In this document: positions 53,679 through 61,966 of the stretch, piece after piece
Layout of the letters: each line of letters opens with the position of its first letter
Numbering within the stretch: the stretch's first letter is position 1
DNA from: Stenotrophomonas sp. SAU14A_NAIMI4_5
GTDB taxonomy: Bacteria > Pseudomonadota > Gammaproteobacteria > Xanthomonadales > Xanthomonadaceae
DNA: 64,000 nucleotides
Reading direction: 5' to 3'
NCBI RefSeq assembly: GCF_003086795.1
Contig: NZ_CP026003.1
Coordinates: forward strand, 4,159,531-4,223,530
Notes under the pieces: generated by a model
Seen by the model: the letters and a program-made list of their open reading frames with translations, nothing else
What the model was told of the DNA's origin: nothing
Databases searched by the model: none
Made by a program: the position numbers and the translations under genes

Positions 53679-54728
53679 CTAGCCAGTGCGGGTGATCAGC
53701 GGACACCCAAGTTCTGATGCGTCACCTGACAGAAAGCCTCGCGTCCAGAACTTCATCTTCCCAGCGTCCAAGGCTACCGTCCCGTCTTCAGCCAAGGCCC
53801 CAACCACGTTACCCTCGCTGCCCAGCGCCACGGTGCACTTCCCAATACGCCCGTCCGCTCGGATAAGCATGTGGTTGGGTTTGGCTGCATAACACACGTG
53901 ACTGACACGGAGACCCGACTCCTTCAGTGACTGGAACGCCGGGTTCGAATCTGAAAGCCCTGAAACCGAAACCTGGCTTTCAAACTCAGCTTCCACTCCA
54001 TTCTCGACACAGAAGCCCTCAGCTTCAAAGTGCGCCTGCAGGAGCTTCGATATCCGGACGGCCTCGGCGTGCGTAATCATCTGCAGAGACTCGCCCTTCC
54101 CGCCAAGATTGGATATGTCGCGCAGAAACACCGTGAAGCGTGCATCTCCCTTGAAGTCACCACACAGCCGGCGCGAAAGCCGCATCAGACTTTCTTCATT
54201 TCCTGGCATGATGTGCAGCCGCATCATCACCGTGAAGTTGAAGCTGGAAGCCTTCATGGCAAGCAGATTCTCGTAGATCCGCTGAAACGTGCCAGCCCCA
54301 GAGGCATACCGTCGCGTCAGATCGTGAGCATCCGAATCACCATCCAGCGAGATCTGGAAGAAGTTCACGCCAAGTGCTACCAGTTCACTGAACAACGGCG
54401 GGGTCAGCTCAAAACCGTTCGTGGTCATGCTGCAATCCAGCACCTCAAGAGCCCCAGAGGAAGAATGCGAGTGGAAGTCCCGAGACAATTCCAGGACAAC
54501 ACCCTTCGCTAGAAGTGGCTCACCGCCAAACCATTCCACACGCAGCTCTTTCAGCCCATGCTGCTCCACACGCCTGCGCACCAGCGCCTTGATTCCGGCA
54601 ATGGTTGGCGCACGCATTCGACCAATCTCGAAATCCTCGTAGCAGTAGACACACCGGAAATTGCACTTCTCGGTCGGCATGATCGTCAGCTCCAACCGCC
54701 TGTTCAATCGTTCCTGAAAGTTCTCCAC
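53679..54728 (-). CDS. Radical SAM peptide maturase with partial SPASM (twitch-like) domain
   Basis: A 349-residue protein that should install the modification on the neighbouring Cys-rich peptide. The radical SAM cluster motif is CNFRCVYCYE (CxxxCxxC) at about residues 20-27, with FGGEPLL and SLDGDSDAHD further on. Near the C-terminus the SPASM hallmark C-x13-G-x4-C is present (HVCYAAKPNHMLIRADGRIG, then KC), but after the next Cys (ELGCPLITRTG) the protein stops, so the usual C-x2-C-x5-C-x3-C part is missing. The start is a GTG preceded by AAGGAGAGG, the same site as on two other genes of the cluster. It lies 19 nt after the exporter gene. Confidence 0.88.
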   Translation of the reverse strand: MENFQERLNRRLELTIMPTEKCNFRCVYCYEDFEIGRMRAPTIAGIKALVRRRVEQHGLKELRVEWFGGEPLLAKGVVLELSRDFHSHSSSGALEVLDCSMTTNGFELTPPLFSELVALGVNFFQISLDGDSDAHDLTRRYASGAGTFQRIYENLLAMKASSFNFTVMMRLHIMPGNEESLMRLSRRLCGDFKGDARFTVFLRDISNLGGKGESLQMITHAEAVRISKLLQAHFEAEGFCVENGVEAEFESQVSVSGLSDSNPAFQSLKESGLRVSHVCYAAKPNHMLIRADGRIGKCTVALGSEGNVVGALAEDGTVALDAGKMKFWTRGFLSGDASELGCPLITRTG

Positions 54729-54747
54729 CTACCTCTCCTTGTAGTTG

Positions 54748-56820
54748 CTACCCCACCCTGATCACACGCACCCCCTCCGGTAGAGTGGAAACCCGGTGCG
54801 TCACAATGATCCTCGTCATCTGCAGTCCCAAAAGGACACTCATGATCTGCTGCTCCGCCTCGTAGTCGAGCTGGCTCAGCGTTTCGTCCAGAACCAGGAC
54901 TCTCGGCGCCCGATAGCGCGCGCGCGCCAGTAGAAGGCGCTTCTGCTGGCCGCCGGACAGCAAACGCCCTTCATCCCCCACCTGGGTTGCAAGCGCCATC
55001 GGCTGGGACGATGCAAAGTTGTCGAGGCCCGCAGCAGCGAGGCATTGCCATACGCGCGGGATGTCAGCCACCTCCCCAAGCGTGATGTTCTCAAGCACAG
55101 TCCCTGACAGCAGGGTGTCCTGTTGGAGGACAGTTCCAATCTGGCGGCGCAGGAGGGGCAAGTGACAGGCCTTCACGTCACAGCCGTCCACTTCAAGCAC
55201 GCCAGCTGTCGGCGCCACCAAACCAGCCAGGATGCTCAACAGTGTTGACTTACCCACACCCGACGGACCAACGATGGCTACCATCTCACCCGGCCGAATG
55301 GTGAGGCTTACATCCTTGAGCACCCAGGGATCATCGACGGAGTAACGAAAGTGGATCCCACGACAGACAACGGACGGCGCAAGACCTCTGTCGCCCGCTC
55401 CGGCCCAATCCGCACACTCCTCTGCAGGCTCGGAGAGCACCTCCGAAATTCTCTGCAGATGCACCCGCGCCATCTTTACGTCCATCACTTTCGGCACGAG
55501 CGCACTTGCGCGCTGGCAGATCATTTCGACATAGATGGTCACGGCGACAAGCGCACCGACGGATAGAGCTCCGCTATCAACGGCCAACACGCCTGCGTAG
55601 ACCACGAGGACCCTCAAGAGACCGAGAATCACGTCGCTTCCAGACTGCGAAAAGATAGCCATGCGCTGAAGAGAAATACTTGCTCTGATGAGCGACGAGT
55701 TGCCCCTGCGAAACCGGTCACCCCTGAGCCGCTCCATTCCATTCAGCTTGACCGTCTGTGCTGCACGCACGGTCTCGATCACCTCACGGTCCTGCGATGC
55801 GAGCGTGTTTGCGAGCACGTTGCACGCGACGCCTACTCGACCTGACATGGATACCCGAACGGCCATGCACAAAGCCGCTCCAGAAGCGGCCATCACCGCA
55901 AGCGGGAGGCTATAGGTACAGCACGCTGCCAGCAGGATGACCAGCGCAAGCGCATCGACCGCGCACTCCACGATCCGGGACGATGCAAGCTCCTGAACTT
56001 CGTGCACCGATCCCAGCCGCGAGATGACATCTGCTGGATGCCTGCGCAGGAAGTAGGACGGAGGAAGCTCCAGTACCCGGCCAAACACACTGTTCGAAAG
56101 CCCGCCAACAATCGAAGCCCCCAGGTCTGCAGTGAGCAGGCTGCGGACGGAAGCAGCCCATACCCTCGCAATCGCAATGAAAGCGAATATGAGCAACAGG
56201 CCTTCCGCATTGAATACTCCAGCGCCCCCCCGGCCATCTACCGCGGACTGGATGTACAAGGGCGCTGCGACCGTAAGCAGCTCCGCCACTAAAGCTAGAA
56301 GCAGTATCGGAAGATACCGGAGCCTGCGTGGACGCATCTGCGACGTCAGTGCCGACCAGGGGCTTGGCTCCACCGGCATGTCTTCACACTGTCTGCTACC
56401 GCCAGTAAACCGAAGCAGTGCACCGGAGAATCGCTTCTCCAATTCGGCGCAGGAAAGAACCAGCTCACCGACAGCCGGGTCGAGCACAAGAAACTGCTCG
56501 GATCCATATCGCTCGACGACCACGAAATGGCAGTCATCAACCAGAAGAACGCAGGTCGCATCAAGCTTACTCAGCGCTGACCCGGTTCCGGCAAACACGC
56601 GGTGCTGCAAGCCGAGGTCGCGGGCAATCTCCGAGAGACGAGCAACCGTCGTACCTCGAAGTGAAACCGGGTATCGACGCCGCAGCCAGCGAAGGGTTAC
56701 CCGCCGATCGTATCTGGCAGCGATCATCGCCAAGCATGCCAACCCACACTCCGTTGACTCGGACTGAAGGACGACGTCTCGACTCCGAAGCATCCAGCGA
56801 TTCCATACCCCAAGCACCAT
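54748..56820 (-). CDS. Peptidase-containing ABC exporter (C39, bacteriocin type)
   Basis: A 690-residue half-transporter that removes a double-glycine leader and exports the peptide. The N-terminal C39 papain-like peptidase is complete: Gln19 and Cys25 (QSESTECGLACLAM), His98 (DDCHFVVVE) and Asp114 (LVLDPAVG). Six transmembrane helices follow (about residues 160-440). The ATPase domain has Walker A GPSGVGKST (518-526), signature LSGGQQ (from 621), Walker B VLVLDE and H-loop VTHR. The ATG has AGGAGA 7 nt upstream. The gap to the upstream permease is 21 nt. Confidence 0.95.
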   Translation of the reverse strand: MVLGVWNRWMLRSRDVVLQSESTECGLACLAMIAARYDRRVTLRWLRRRYPVSLRGTTVARLSEIARDLGLQHRVFAGTGSALSKLDATCVLLVDDCHFVVVERYGSEQFLVLDPAVGELVLSCAELEKRFSGALLRFTGGSRQCEDMPVEPSPWSALTSQMRPRRLRYLPILLLALVAELLTVAAPLYIQSAVDGRGGAGVFNAEGLLLIFAFIAIARVWAASVRSLLTADLGASIVGGLSNSVFGRVLELPPSYFLRRHPADVISRLGSVHEVQELASSRIVECAVDALALVILLAACCTYSLPLAVMAASGAALCMAVRVSMSGRVGVACNVLANTLASQDREVIETVRAAQTVKLNGMERLRGDRFRRGNSSLIRASISLQRMAIFSQSGSDVILGLLRVLVVYAGVLAVDSGALSVGALVAVTIYVEMICQRASALVPKVMDVKMARVHLQRISEVLSEPAEECADWAGAGDRGLAPSVVCRGIHFRYSVDDPWVLKDVSLTIRPGEMVAIVGPSGVGKSTLLSILAGLVAPTAGVLEVDGCDVKACHLPLLRRQIGTVLQQDTLLSGTVLENITLGEVADIPRVWQCLAAAGLDNFASSQPMALATQVGDEGRLLSGGQQKRLLLARARYRAPRVLVLDETLSQLDYEAEQQIMSVLLGLQMTRIIVTHRVSTLPEGVRVIRVG

Positions 56821-56841
56821 GCTCTTCTCCTGGACTCGCGG

Positions 56842-58077
56842 TCATCGCTGGCGAAACGCCAGGGCGGGATCAACCTTGGCCGCGCCCAGAGCGGGAATCA
56901 AAGCGGCGATCTGGCAACTCAGCAACGTCAGTCCCGCACCCAGCGCCACCGAAGCGGCGCTTACTGCAGCCATCTCCAGCTGGAGCGCAAGAAGACGGTT
57001 CGCCGCTACGGCCAACCCTGCACCCAGGATCACGCCAAGCCCTGCAACAACGGCACTCTCCACCGCAAAGAGGGCCACCACGTCACGTCGGGATGCCCCG
57101 AGAGCGCGCCGGATGGCAATCGACCGGTGTCTGGCAGAGACCCAGTAATGGCTCATTCCGAATACCCCCAGCGCTGACGAAGCGGTCACAACAACAACCA
57201 CTGCCAGCAGTACACGGGACCTGGACGCGTCCTTCGCGAAGTGCGCTGTCCTGAGCTCGGCCACGGAGCGAACCGGCTCCTGTACAAAGCCAGGCATGGA
57301 CGAGGACAGGGCGCGAGTCACGGCCCGCTTCGCCTCCAGATCAAACGGCACGCTCCTCCGGACGGCATACAGCCCCCCGACACTCTGGGTGTCGATTTTC
57401 ACTTCCGAGATCACGGCCTCGTAGTCACTGGCATCACCGGTCGATGCGCTCCTGAAGTCTGCCGTGGTACCCACGACTCGCAGGGCAAGTGGATAGCTGC
57501 CCCACACCTCGGTGTGGATCATTTTTCCAACAGCGCCCCCCGCAGGGAAAAGGCGCTTGGCGAGACTCTGGGTGACGACCGCTGGCACGGCCAGCGTGCT
57601 GTTGGGCTCAAGTACGTCCTCTACGGCAGGTGCCTGCAGGCTCCCCAGCGCAACGCCCTGGACAACTGACGTACCCAGTACGCTCGCGAGCTGCTCGCTT
57701 CCAAAGTAGATATACGGGTGCCCTGACGCATCGCGGTTGGACTTCTCCAGCCGCACCGACCCACGCTCCACCGCGAAAGGGACCGGGCCGAGTGCTGCGG
57801 CGCTGATACCTGGCACGTCCCGCAGTGCACGCAGCCCAGCGCCCGAACTCGTCGCGGCATCTTCGAAGCCGATGACGCCTATGTTCTGCACCACGGCGAT
57901 ACGGGCCTCGCTCAGGCCGGACTCGGCATCGATGCGCTCCGAAGCCTCCAGAACAATGGTGGATATGTTTGCAAGCACCGCCATGGACACGGAGATCTGA
58001 AGCACCATGAGCGCGACTACGGTGAAGTGCTTCGACACCGTTCTCAGCGTCGTCATCATCGCGTGAACCACCGTCAT
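56842..58077 (-). CDS. MacB/FtsX-type permease, first of a pair
   Basis: A 411-residue inner-membrane permease with one N-terminal helix (FTVVALMVLQISVSMAVLAN), a periplasmic domain of about 240 residues of the MacB type, and three C-terminal helices with the FtsX signature YWVSARHRSIAIRRALGASR. It has no ATPase domain of its own. The start ATG overlaps the stop of the upstream permease (ATGA at 58074-58077), so the pair is translated together and probably works as a heterodimer. An open frame upstream to 58452 is not coding. Likely role: export or self-protection for the peptide. Confidence 0.88.
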   Translation of the reverse strand: MTVVHAMMTTLRTVSKHFTVVALMVLQISVSMAVLANISTIVLEASERIDAESGLSEARIAVVQNIGVIGFEDAATSSGAGLRALRDVPGISAAALGPVPFAVERGSVRLEKSNRDASGHPYIYFGSEQLASVLGTSVVQGVALGSLQAPAVEDVLEPNSTLAVPAVVTQSLAKRLFPAGGAVGKMIHTEVWGSYPLALRVVGTTADFRSASTGDASDYEAVISEVKIDTQSVGGLYAVRRSVPFDLEAKRAVTRALSSSMPGFVQEPVRSVAELRTAHFAKDASRSRVLLAVVVVVTASSALGVFGMSHYWVSARHRSIAIRRALGASRRDVVALFAVESAVVAGLGVILGAGLAVAANRLLALQLEMAAVSAASVALGAGLTLLSCQIAALIPALGAAKVDPALAFRQR

Positions 58078-59366
58078 GGCGCTTCCCCCATGCGCAACGA
58101 TACGAACCGCTGGCTGGCTCTCCACAGCGGAATCGACGCCGACAGAAGTGCAGACATCGCCGCGATCAGGGGGCACAGGGCTACGTACCACCACGCAATG
58201 GAAAGGTGCGACGCATACGCACTGGAGAGATCCTGCACAACCCGGAATCCGAGGAGGACCATTGGAATGGAGACGAGTCCTCCGGCGGCCCCCAGCACGG
58301 CTGAATGAACGGCGAGCTGCCTGACAATGTCTCCTCGGGTTGCGCCAAGCGACCGGCGAATGGCGATCTCCCTGGACCGACACACGAAGCCAGCCAGGAA
58401 GAGTCCGGCGGCATTCACCAGGCATATGACCAGGACACCGGCTGCGAACCACAGCTGTGTACTGACTTCATCGGGAAGTACGTCATTGATCGCCAGCCAA
58501 TCCTTGAGCGGTGCCACGCGGGAAAACACGTCAGTGGCTCTGCCTGAATCGACTTGCGCCAGCCCATAGCGGTGCAGCGCACTGCTGAATTTGCCGAGCG
58601 CGTGCACGTCGTTCAGCTGGACCCATAGCTGCAGCCAAGCGCACGATGCACTCTCCGGATCCTCAGGTACGCCGTCGCGACAGGACATCGCGCCCATGCC
58701 GTAGTCCTTTGGCAGCGCACGCCATGCCGCCAGCGGGATGTAGAGACGTTCGCTCTCCGCGTAGGCACCGCCTCGAAGATCGTGGAATCGTGGAATGGGA
58801 TTCCAGTCCTCCACCACGCCGACGATGGCGAAGCTCCGCGTGGCCAGCTCGATCTGTCTGCCCACCGCAGATTCCGATCCGAACAGCTCCCTCGAGAGTG
58901 ATCCGGAGATCACTGCAACGCGCGCTCCATTCTGGTCATCATCGGATCGCCAGAAGGCCCCGGAGAGCAGCTTCAGGTCGAGCAGGGAATGCGCACCTGA
59001 CGTAAACCCTCGAACGGCAATCATGCCGAGCGGCCGATCCGTTCCCATGGGCCTGTAGGGAAGCCAGGATGATGACGTTGCGACGCTCGGGACGCCGGTG
59101 AGCCGAGTGATCTCCTGCACATCGTGGAGCGACAGCACCGGCAGCGGCCGGGCAGAGCTGGATCGGGCGGCATCATCCCGCAGATCAAGCTCCACGTGAT
59201 AGAGAGAATGACTGATGCTGGGTGCGGGGTCGCTCCCGAGACCGATCCAGATCAGCAGCATCGTGGCAAACGCGCTTATGCCTGTCGCCACGGCGAGCAC
59301 GATCAGGATGCTGAGAAGTTTCGATCTATGGATGCCGGATAGTGCGAGTTCCAACGCGTATCGCAT
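58074..59366 (-). CDS. MacB/FtsX-type permease, second of a pair
   Basis: A 430-residue permease with the same layout: a first helix (LLSILIVLAVATGISAFATM), a large periplasmic domain with two cysteine pairs (MSCRDGVPEDPESASCAW), and three C-terminal helices with the FtsX motif FVCRSREIAIRRSLGATRGD. No ATPase is fused. The ATG at 59366 is chosen because AAGGAGAGG lies just upstream; a TTG at 59429 would add 21 residues overlapping the hairpin between this gene and the peptide gene. The two permeases are clearly related to each other. Confidence 0.88.
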   Translation of the reverse strand: MRYALELALSGIHRSKLLSILIVLAVATGISAFATMLLIWIGLGSDPAPSISHSLYHVELDLRDDAARSSSARPLPVLSLHDVQEITRLTGVPSVATSSSWLPYRPMGTDRPLGMIAVRGFTSGAHSLLDLKLLSGAFWRSDDDQNGARVAVISGSLSRELFGSESAVGRQIELATRSFAIVGVVEDWNPIPRFHDLRGGAYAESERLYIPLAAWRALPKDYGMGAMSCRDGVPEDPESASCAWLQLWVQLNDVHALGKFSSALHRYGLAQVDSGRATDVFSRVAPLKDWLAINDVLPDEVSTQLWFAAGVLVICLVNAAGLFLAGFVCRSREIAIRRSLGATRGDIVRQLAVHSAVLGAAGGLVSIPMVLLGFRVVQDLSSAYASHLSIAWWYVALCPLIAAMSALLSASIPLWRASQRFVSLRMGEAP

Positions 59367-59394
59367 GCGCTCCTCTCCTTGGTACGCTGAAAGA

Positions 59395-59421
59395 GATGCG
59401 CCGCCACGAGGGCAGCGCATC
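59395..59421 (-). promoter_or_regulatory. Hairpin between the precursor gene and its processing genes
   Basis: GATGCGC and GCGCATC arms, extended by GCC/GGC inside, with a 5-nt loop and no T run, sit in the 66-nt gap after the peptide stop codon. A partial terminator or mRNA stabiliser here would give more peptide than export machinery, as in many RiPP operons; this role is inference. Confidence 0.45.
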
Positions 59422-59432
59422 ATGTACAAGTC

Positions 59433-59618
59433 TCAGGAGGACTTGCATGCACAGCCGGAAACGCAGTTCCCGCTGTTTACCTTGCAGACCGCGCCCGCAG
59501 CTTGGACGCCCCCGGCGCCCAGCATTTCCAGAGCGCGCGGATCACGCACTTCGCAAAGGCCGTTCTCGTCATAGACGAACGGGTGATTGGTTTCAGCGGT
59601 CTGTCTGATCTCTTTCAT
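59433..59618 (-). CDS. Cys-rich RiPP precursor peptide with double-glycine leader
   Basis: A 61-residue peptide, the likely product of the cluster. Residues 1-37 look like a leader (MKEIRQTAETNHPFVYDENG, then DPRALEMLGAGG) ending in Gly36-Gly37, the expected cut site of the C39 exporter. The 24-residue core (38-61) is small, neutral to basic, and has four cysteines at 45, 52, 56 and 58 (VCKVNSGNCVSGCACKSS is its last part). The start ATG has AAGGAGAGG 4 nt upstream. Cys, Asn and Ser are all possible targets of the radical SAM enzyme. I do not recognise it as a named peptide family. Confidence 0.82.
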   Translation of the reverse strand: MKEIRQTAETNHPFVYDENGLCEVRDPRALEMLGAGGVQAAGAVCKVNSGNCVSGCACKSS

Positions 59619-60167
59619 AACCTCTCCTTGGCGCTGCGATGTACCCGACGAGCCCAGCGGCTCGTGGGGATCTGCCGATGTACGGCAAACTCGATGCCCG
59701 CGGCCTCATGCGGGTCGAGTTCGTTTCTTCCACTCCACCCTTCGCTCTGCCAATAGATTCTTGCTATCGACGGCTTTCAATCTTGTCGCAATCGATGGGA
59801 GTGACTGGCGCACGGCCGTTTCGAGAAGTGTGTGACGAGCTGGCAGCTTTCGTATTTTGCTTATCCTCGGGCTCATGCTACGTGCCTCTCACGTCAGCAA
59901 GCTCCTCGCCTACCCATTACACACACGTAACCGGATTGGATCAGCATCGGCGATGCATGTACCAGTATCTGTCGCATCGCGAGGCAGTTACATGCGGTAC
60001 ACCCTGCCTTTCCTCACCTATCGTTGGCACGAGGTAAGCCCATACTCCACCGCGGCGCTGAGGAGTCATGTACGACATACAACGCGCATCCGCTACCTGA
60101 CGTACCCGGTCCTAACGTGCACCCGTGCATGTTGATCGATCTCAACCTTCGAGCCTGGAGTAATTCC
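59619..60167. other. Gene-free, A+T-rich upstream region of the peptide cluster
   Basis: About 550 bases of clearly lower G+C than the core genome, without a credible gene. Small open frames on the plus strand contain cysteines but lack ribosome-binding sites. It separates the minus-strand peptide cluster from the plus-strand SDR gene and should hold both promoters. Confidence 0.6.
59752..59780 (-). promoter_or_regulatory. Candidate promoter of the peptide cluster
   Basis: On the minus strand TTGAAA (59775-59780) and TCTATT (59752-59757) are separated by 17 nt, about 135 nt upstream of the precursor start. The -10 element is weak, so this is only a candidate. Confidence 0.3.
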
Positions 60168-60977
60168 GTGAAGCAAGCACTACCACTTGAAGGTCATGCC
60201 GGCATCGTCACCGGGGCCAGCTCCGGCATCGGCCTGGGCGTTGCAGAGGCGCTGGTGCAGGCCGGCGCATCGGTAGTGGTGAACTACCACTCGCACGAGG
60301 AACCGGCACGCGAGCTGGTGGATCGCATCGTTGCCGAGGGCGGGCGTGCGGTCGCAGTACAGGCCGACGTCGCGAAGGAAGCCGAGGTCATCCGCCTGTT
60401 TGATGAGGCGGCCTCCGCCTTTGGCCGGATCGATCTGGTGGTTGCCAATTCGGGTATCCAGAAAGACGCCCCCTTCGCGGAGATGTCGCTGGATGACTGG
60501 AACGCGGTGATCGACATCAACCTCACCGGCCAGTTCCTCTGCGCGCGCGAGGCGGTTAAGCGCTTCCGCTCACAGCCTGAAGGAAGGCGTCCCGCGCGCA
60601 GCGCCGGTTCAATCATTACCCTCAGTTCCGTCCACGAAGTCATCCCCTGGGCAGGCCATGTGAACTACGCCTCGGCAAAGGGCGGTATCCGCATGCTGAC
60701 GCGGTCATTGGCGCAGGAAGTCGCCGCAGACCGTATCCGCGTCAATGCGGTGGCGCCCGGTGCCATCCGCACACCCATCAATCGCGATGCCTGGGACAGC
60801 GAGGAAGCGCTGACCAAGCTGCTCAAGCTGATTCCCTATGGGCGCATCGGCGAGCCGGAAGACGTCGCGCGCGCCGTGGTCTGGTTGGCCTCGGACATGG
60901 CCGACTACATCACCGGCACGACGCTGTTTGTCGACGGTGGCATGACGCTGTATCCGGAGTTCCGCGACAACGGTTGA
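60168..60977 (+). CDS. Short-chain dehydrogenase/reductase (glucose dehydrogenase-like)
   Basis: A 269-residue classical SDR. The NAD(P) motif is GIVTGASSGIGLGVAEAL, the catalytic Ser-Tyr-Lys set is in IITLSSVHEVIPWAGHVNYA followed by SAKGG, and the C-terminus ends DGGMTLYPEFRDNG. It is close to glucose/3-oxoacyl-type SDRs; the substrate is unknown. The start is the GTG at 60168 with GGAG 8 nt upstream; an open frame from 60024 has no support. G+C is back to the genome level. Confidence 0.9.
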   Translation: MKQALPLEGHAGIVTGASSGIGLGVAEALVQAGASVVVNYHSHEEPARELVDRIVAEGGRAVAVQADVAKEAEVIRLFDEAASAFGRIDLVVANSGIQKDAPFAEMSLDDWNAVIDINLTGQFLCAREAVKRFRSQPEGRRPARSAGSIITLSSVHEVIPWAGHVNYASAKGGIRMLTRSLAQEVAADRIRVNAVAPGAIRTPINRDAWDSEEALTKLLKLIPYGRIGEPEDVARAVVWLASDMADYITGTTLFVDGGMTLYPEFRDNG

Positions 60978-60996
60978 CCTGCGCATCCGTCAAGTC

Positions 60997-61020
60997 GGCC
61001 GGCGGCCTTCGCCGCCGGCC
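60997..61020. terminator. Hairpin between convergent SDR and hydrolase genes
   Basis: A perfect 10-bp stem (GGCCGGCGGC and its complement) with loop CTTC and no T run, 20 nt after the SDR stop. Confidence 0.5.
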
Positions 61021-61028
61021 TCGCTGGG

Positions 61029-61859
61029 TCAGCGGTCCGTAATGTCCGGCATCGCCGCCATCTCACCGATGGCCTGCACCACCGCTGCGGGGTCCTCCTT
61101 CGCGATGCTGTGGCCGGTAGCAACGTAGCGATGCACGCCGCGCGCGAAGGTCGAGAACAGCAGCGCGTGCTGCGCCTTCCAGATCACCTTGCCCGCCGCG
61201 GTTTCCTCGAAGACGAGCGGCTTGTCGGCCACCTGGGTCGCGGTCAGCAGTACCACTGGCACGTCCGGCATCGCACGCTCGCTCGCCGCTTCTGCCGCAT
61301 CAAGCTGCTCGACCAGCACGCGGTAGTCTGCGGCCATCGAAGGCTGCAGCATCGCCAGCAGCGCCTCGTCGTCCGCCTGCACCCGCGCCGCATCTGCCTT
61401 CTTGTAGGCGAGGCGCTGGCCCATCGTCGCCGGGTCCACCAGCACGATGCCGCGCACGCGCTGCGGATGGCGCCGCGCGAACTCCGTCACCAGCAGCCCG
61501 CCGTAGGAATGACCGACCAGAATCACCTGTTGGCCCGGCGCGACGGTTTCGATCAGCGCGTCCAGATCACTCAGGTGGTCATCAATGCGCTTGGTCACGC
61601 CATCGGTGCCTGACGTGCCCAGCCCAGCCCGCGCGTAGGCGATGCTCCGGTAGTCGCCCCCCAGGCCAGCGATCACCTGCTTCCACGCAGCCGGGCCCTG
61701 GCCGAAGCCGGCCTCGAAGACCACCGTGGTCCTGCCGGTCCCGGTCTCCTCCCCCTTCAGCGTGTAGCCCCCGCGCTTGACCGAAATCTCGCCTGCGTGC
61801 GCCAGACCGGCGGTCGCCAGCAGGAGGGTCGCTGCCCACATCGTCATTGCCTTGCCCAT
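61029..61859 (-). CDS. Secreted alpha/beta hydrolase
   Basis: A 276-residue exported hydrolase. A Sec signal peptide (KAMTMWAATLLLATAGLAHA) leads into the domain with oxyanion segment TVVFEAGFGQGPAAW, nucleophile elbow ILVGHSYGGLLVTEFA (Ser in GHSYGG) and catalytic His in RYVATGHSIAKEDP. It is probably an esterase or lactonase in the periplasm. The ATG at 61859 starts the signal peptide (MGKAMTMW); eight upstream codons are less likely. It is convergent with the SDR. Confidence 0.88.
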   Translation of the reverse strand: MGKAMTMWAATLLLATAGLAHAGEISVKRGGYTLKGEETGTGRTTVVFEAGFGQGPAAWKQVIAGLGGDYRSIAYARAGLGTSGTDGVTKRIDDHLSDLDALIETVAPGQQVILVGHSYGGLLVTEFARRHPQRVRGIVLVDPATMGQRLAYKKADAARVQADDEALLAMLQPSMAADYRVLVEQLDAAEAASERAMPDVPVVLLTATQVADKPLVFEETAAGKVIWKAQHALLFSTFARGVHRYVATGHSIAKEDPAAVVQAIGEMAAMPDITDR

Positions 61860-61954
61860 GGAACATCCCCTGTGCGGGCGCACGCAGACCCGTGGAAGGT
61901 GAAGGCTGGCGCTGGAGCGCTACGCCACGATTCGCGGCAAATCGTGCTGGTAAT

Positions 61955-61966
61955 GTAGTTACCTAC
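61955..61966. promoter_or_regulatory. Short palindrome upstream of the secreted hydrolase
   Basis: GTAG-TTAC-CTAC (complementary GTAG/CTAC arms), about 95 nt upstream of the minus-strand hydrolase start in a locally A+T-rich region. It could be a TetR- or HxlR-type operator; the size is small, so chance is possible. Confidence 0.25.

Noticed and set aside
53449..53706. Frame beyond the radical SAM stop, as a lost SPASM end
   Set aside because: The shifted frame (AMGATSAMAGGRIP) looks faintly like a Cys cluster region but contains no cysteine, and no single indel gives a convincing continuation.
59639..60037. 132-codon plus-strand frame with several cysteines upstream of the peptide cluster
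   Set aside because: It has no ribosome-binding site, no protein-like composition, and lies in the A+T-rich promoter region; its cysteines come from chance codons.
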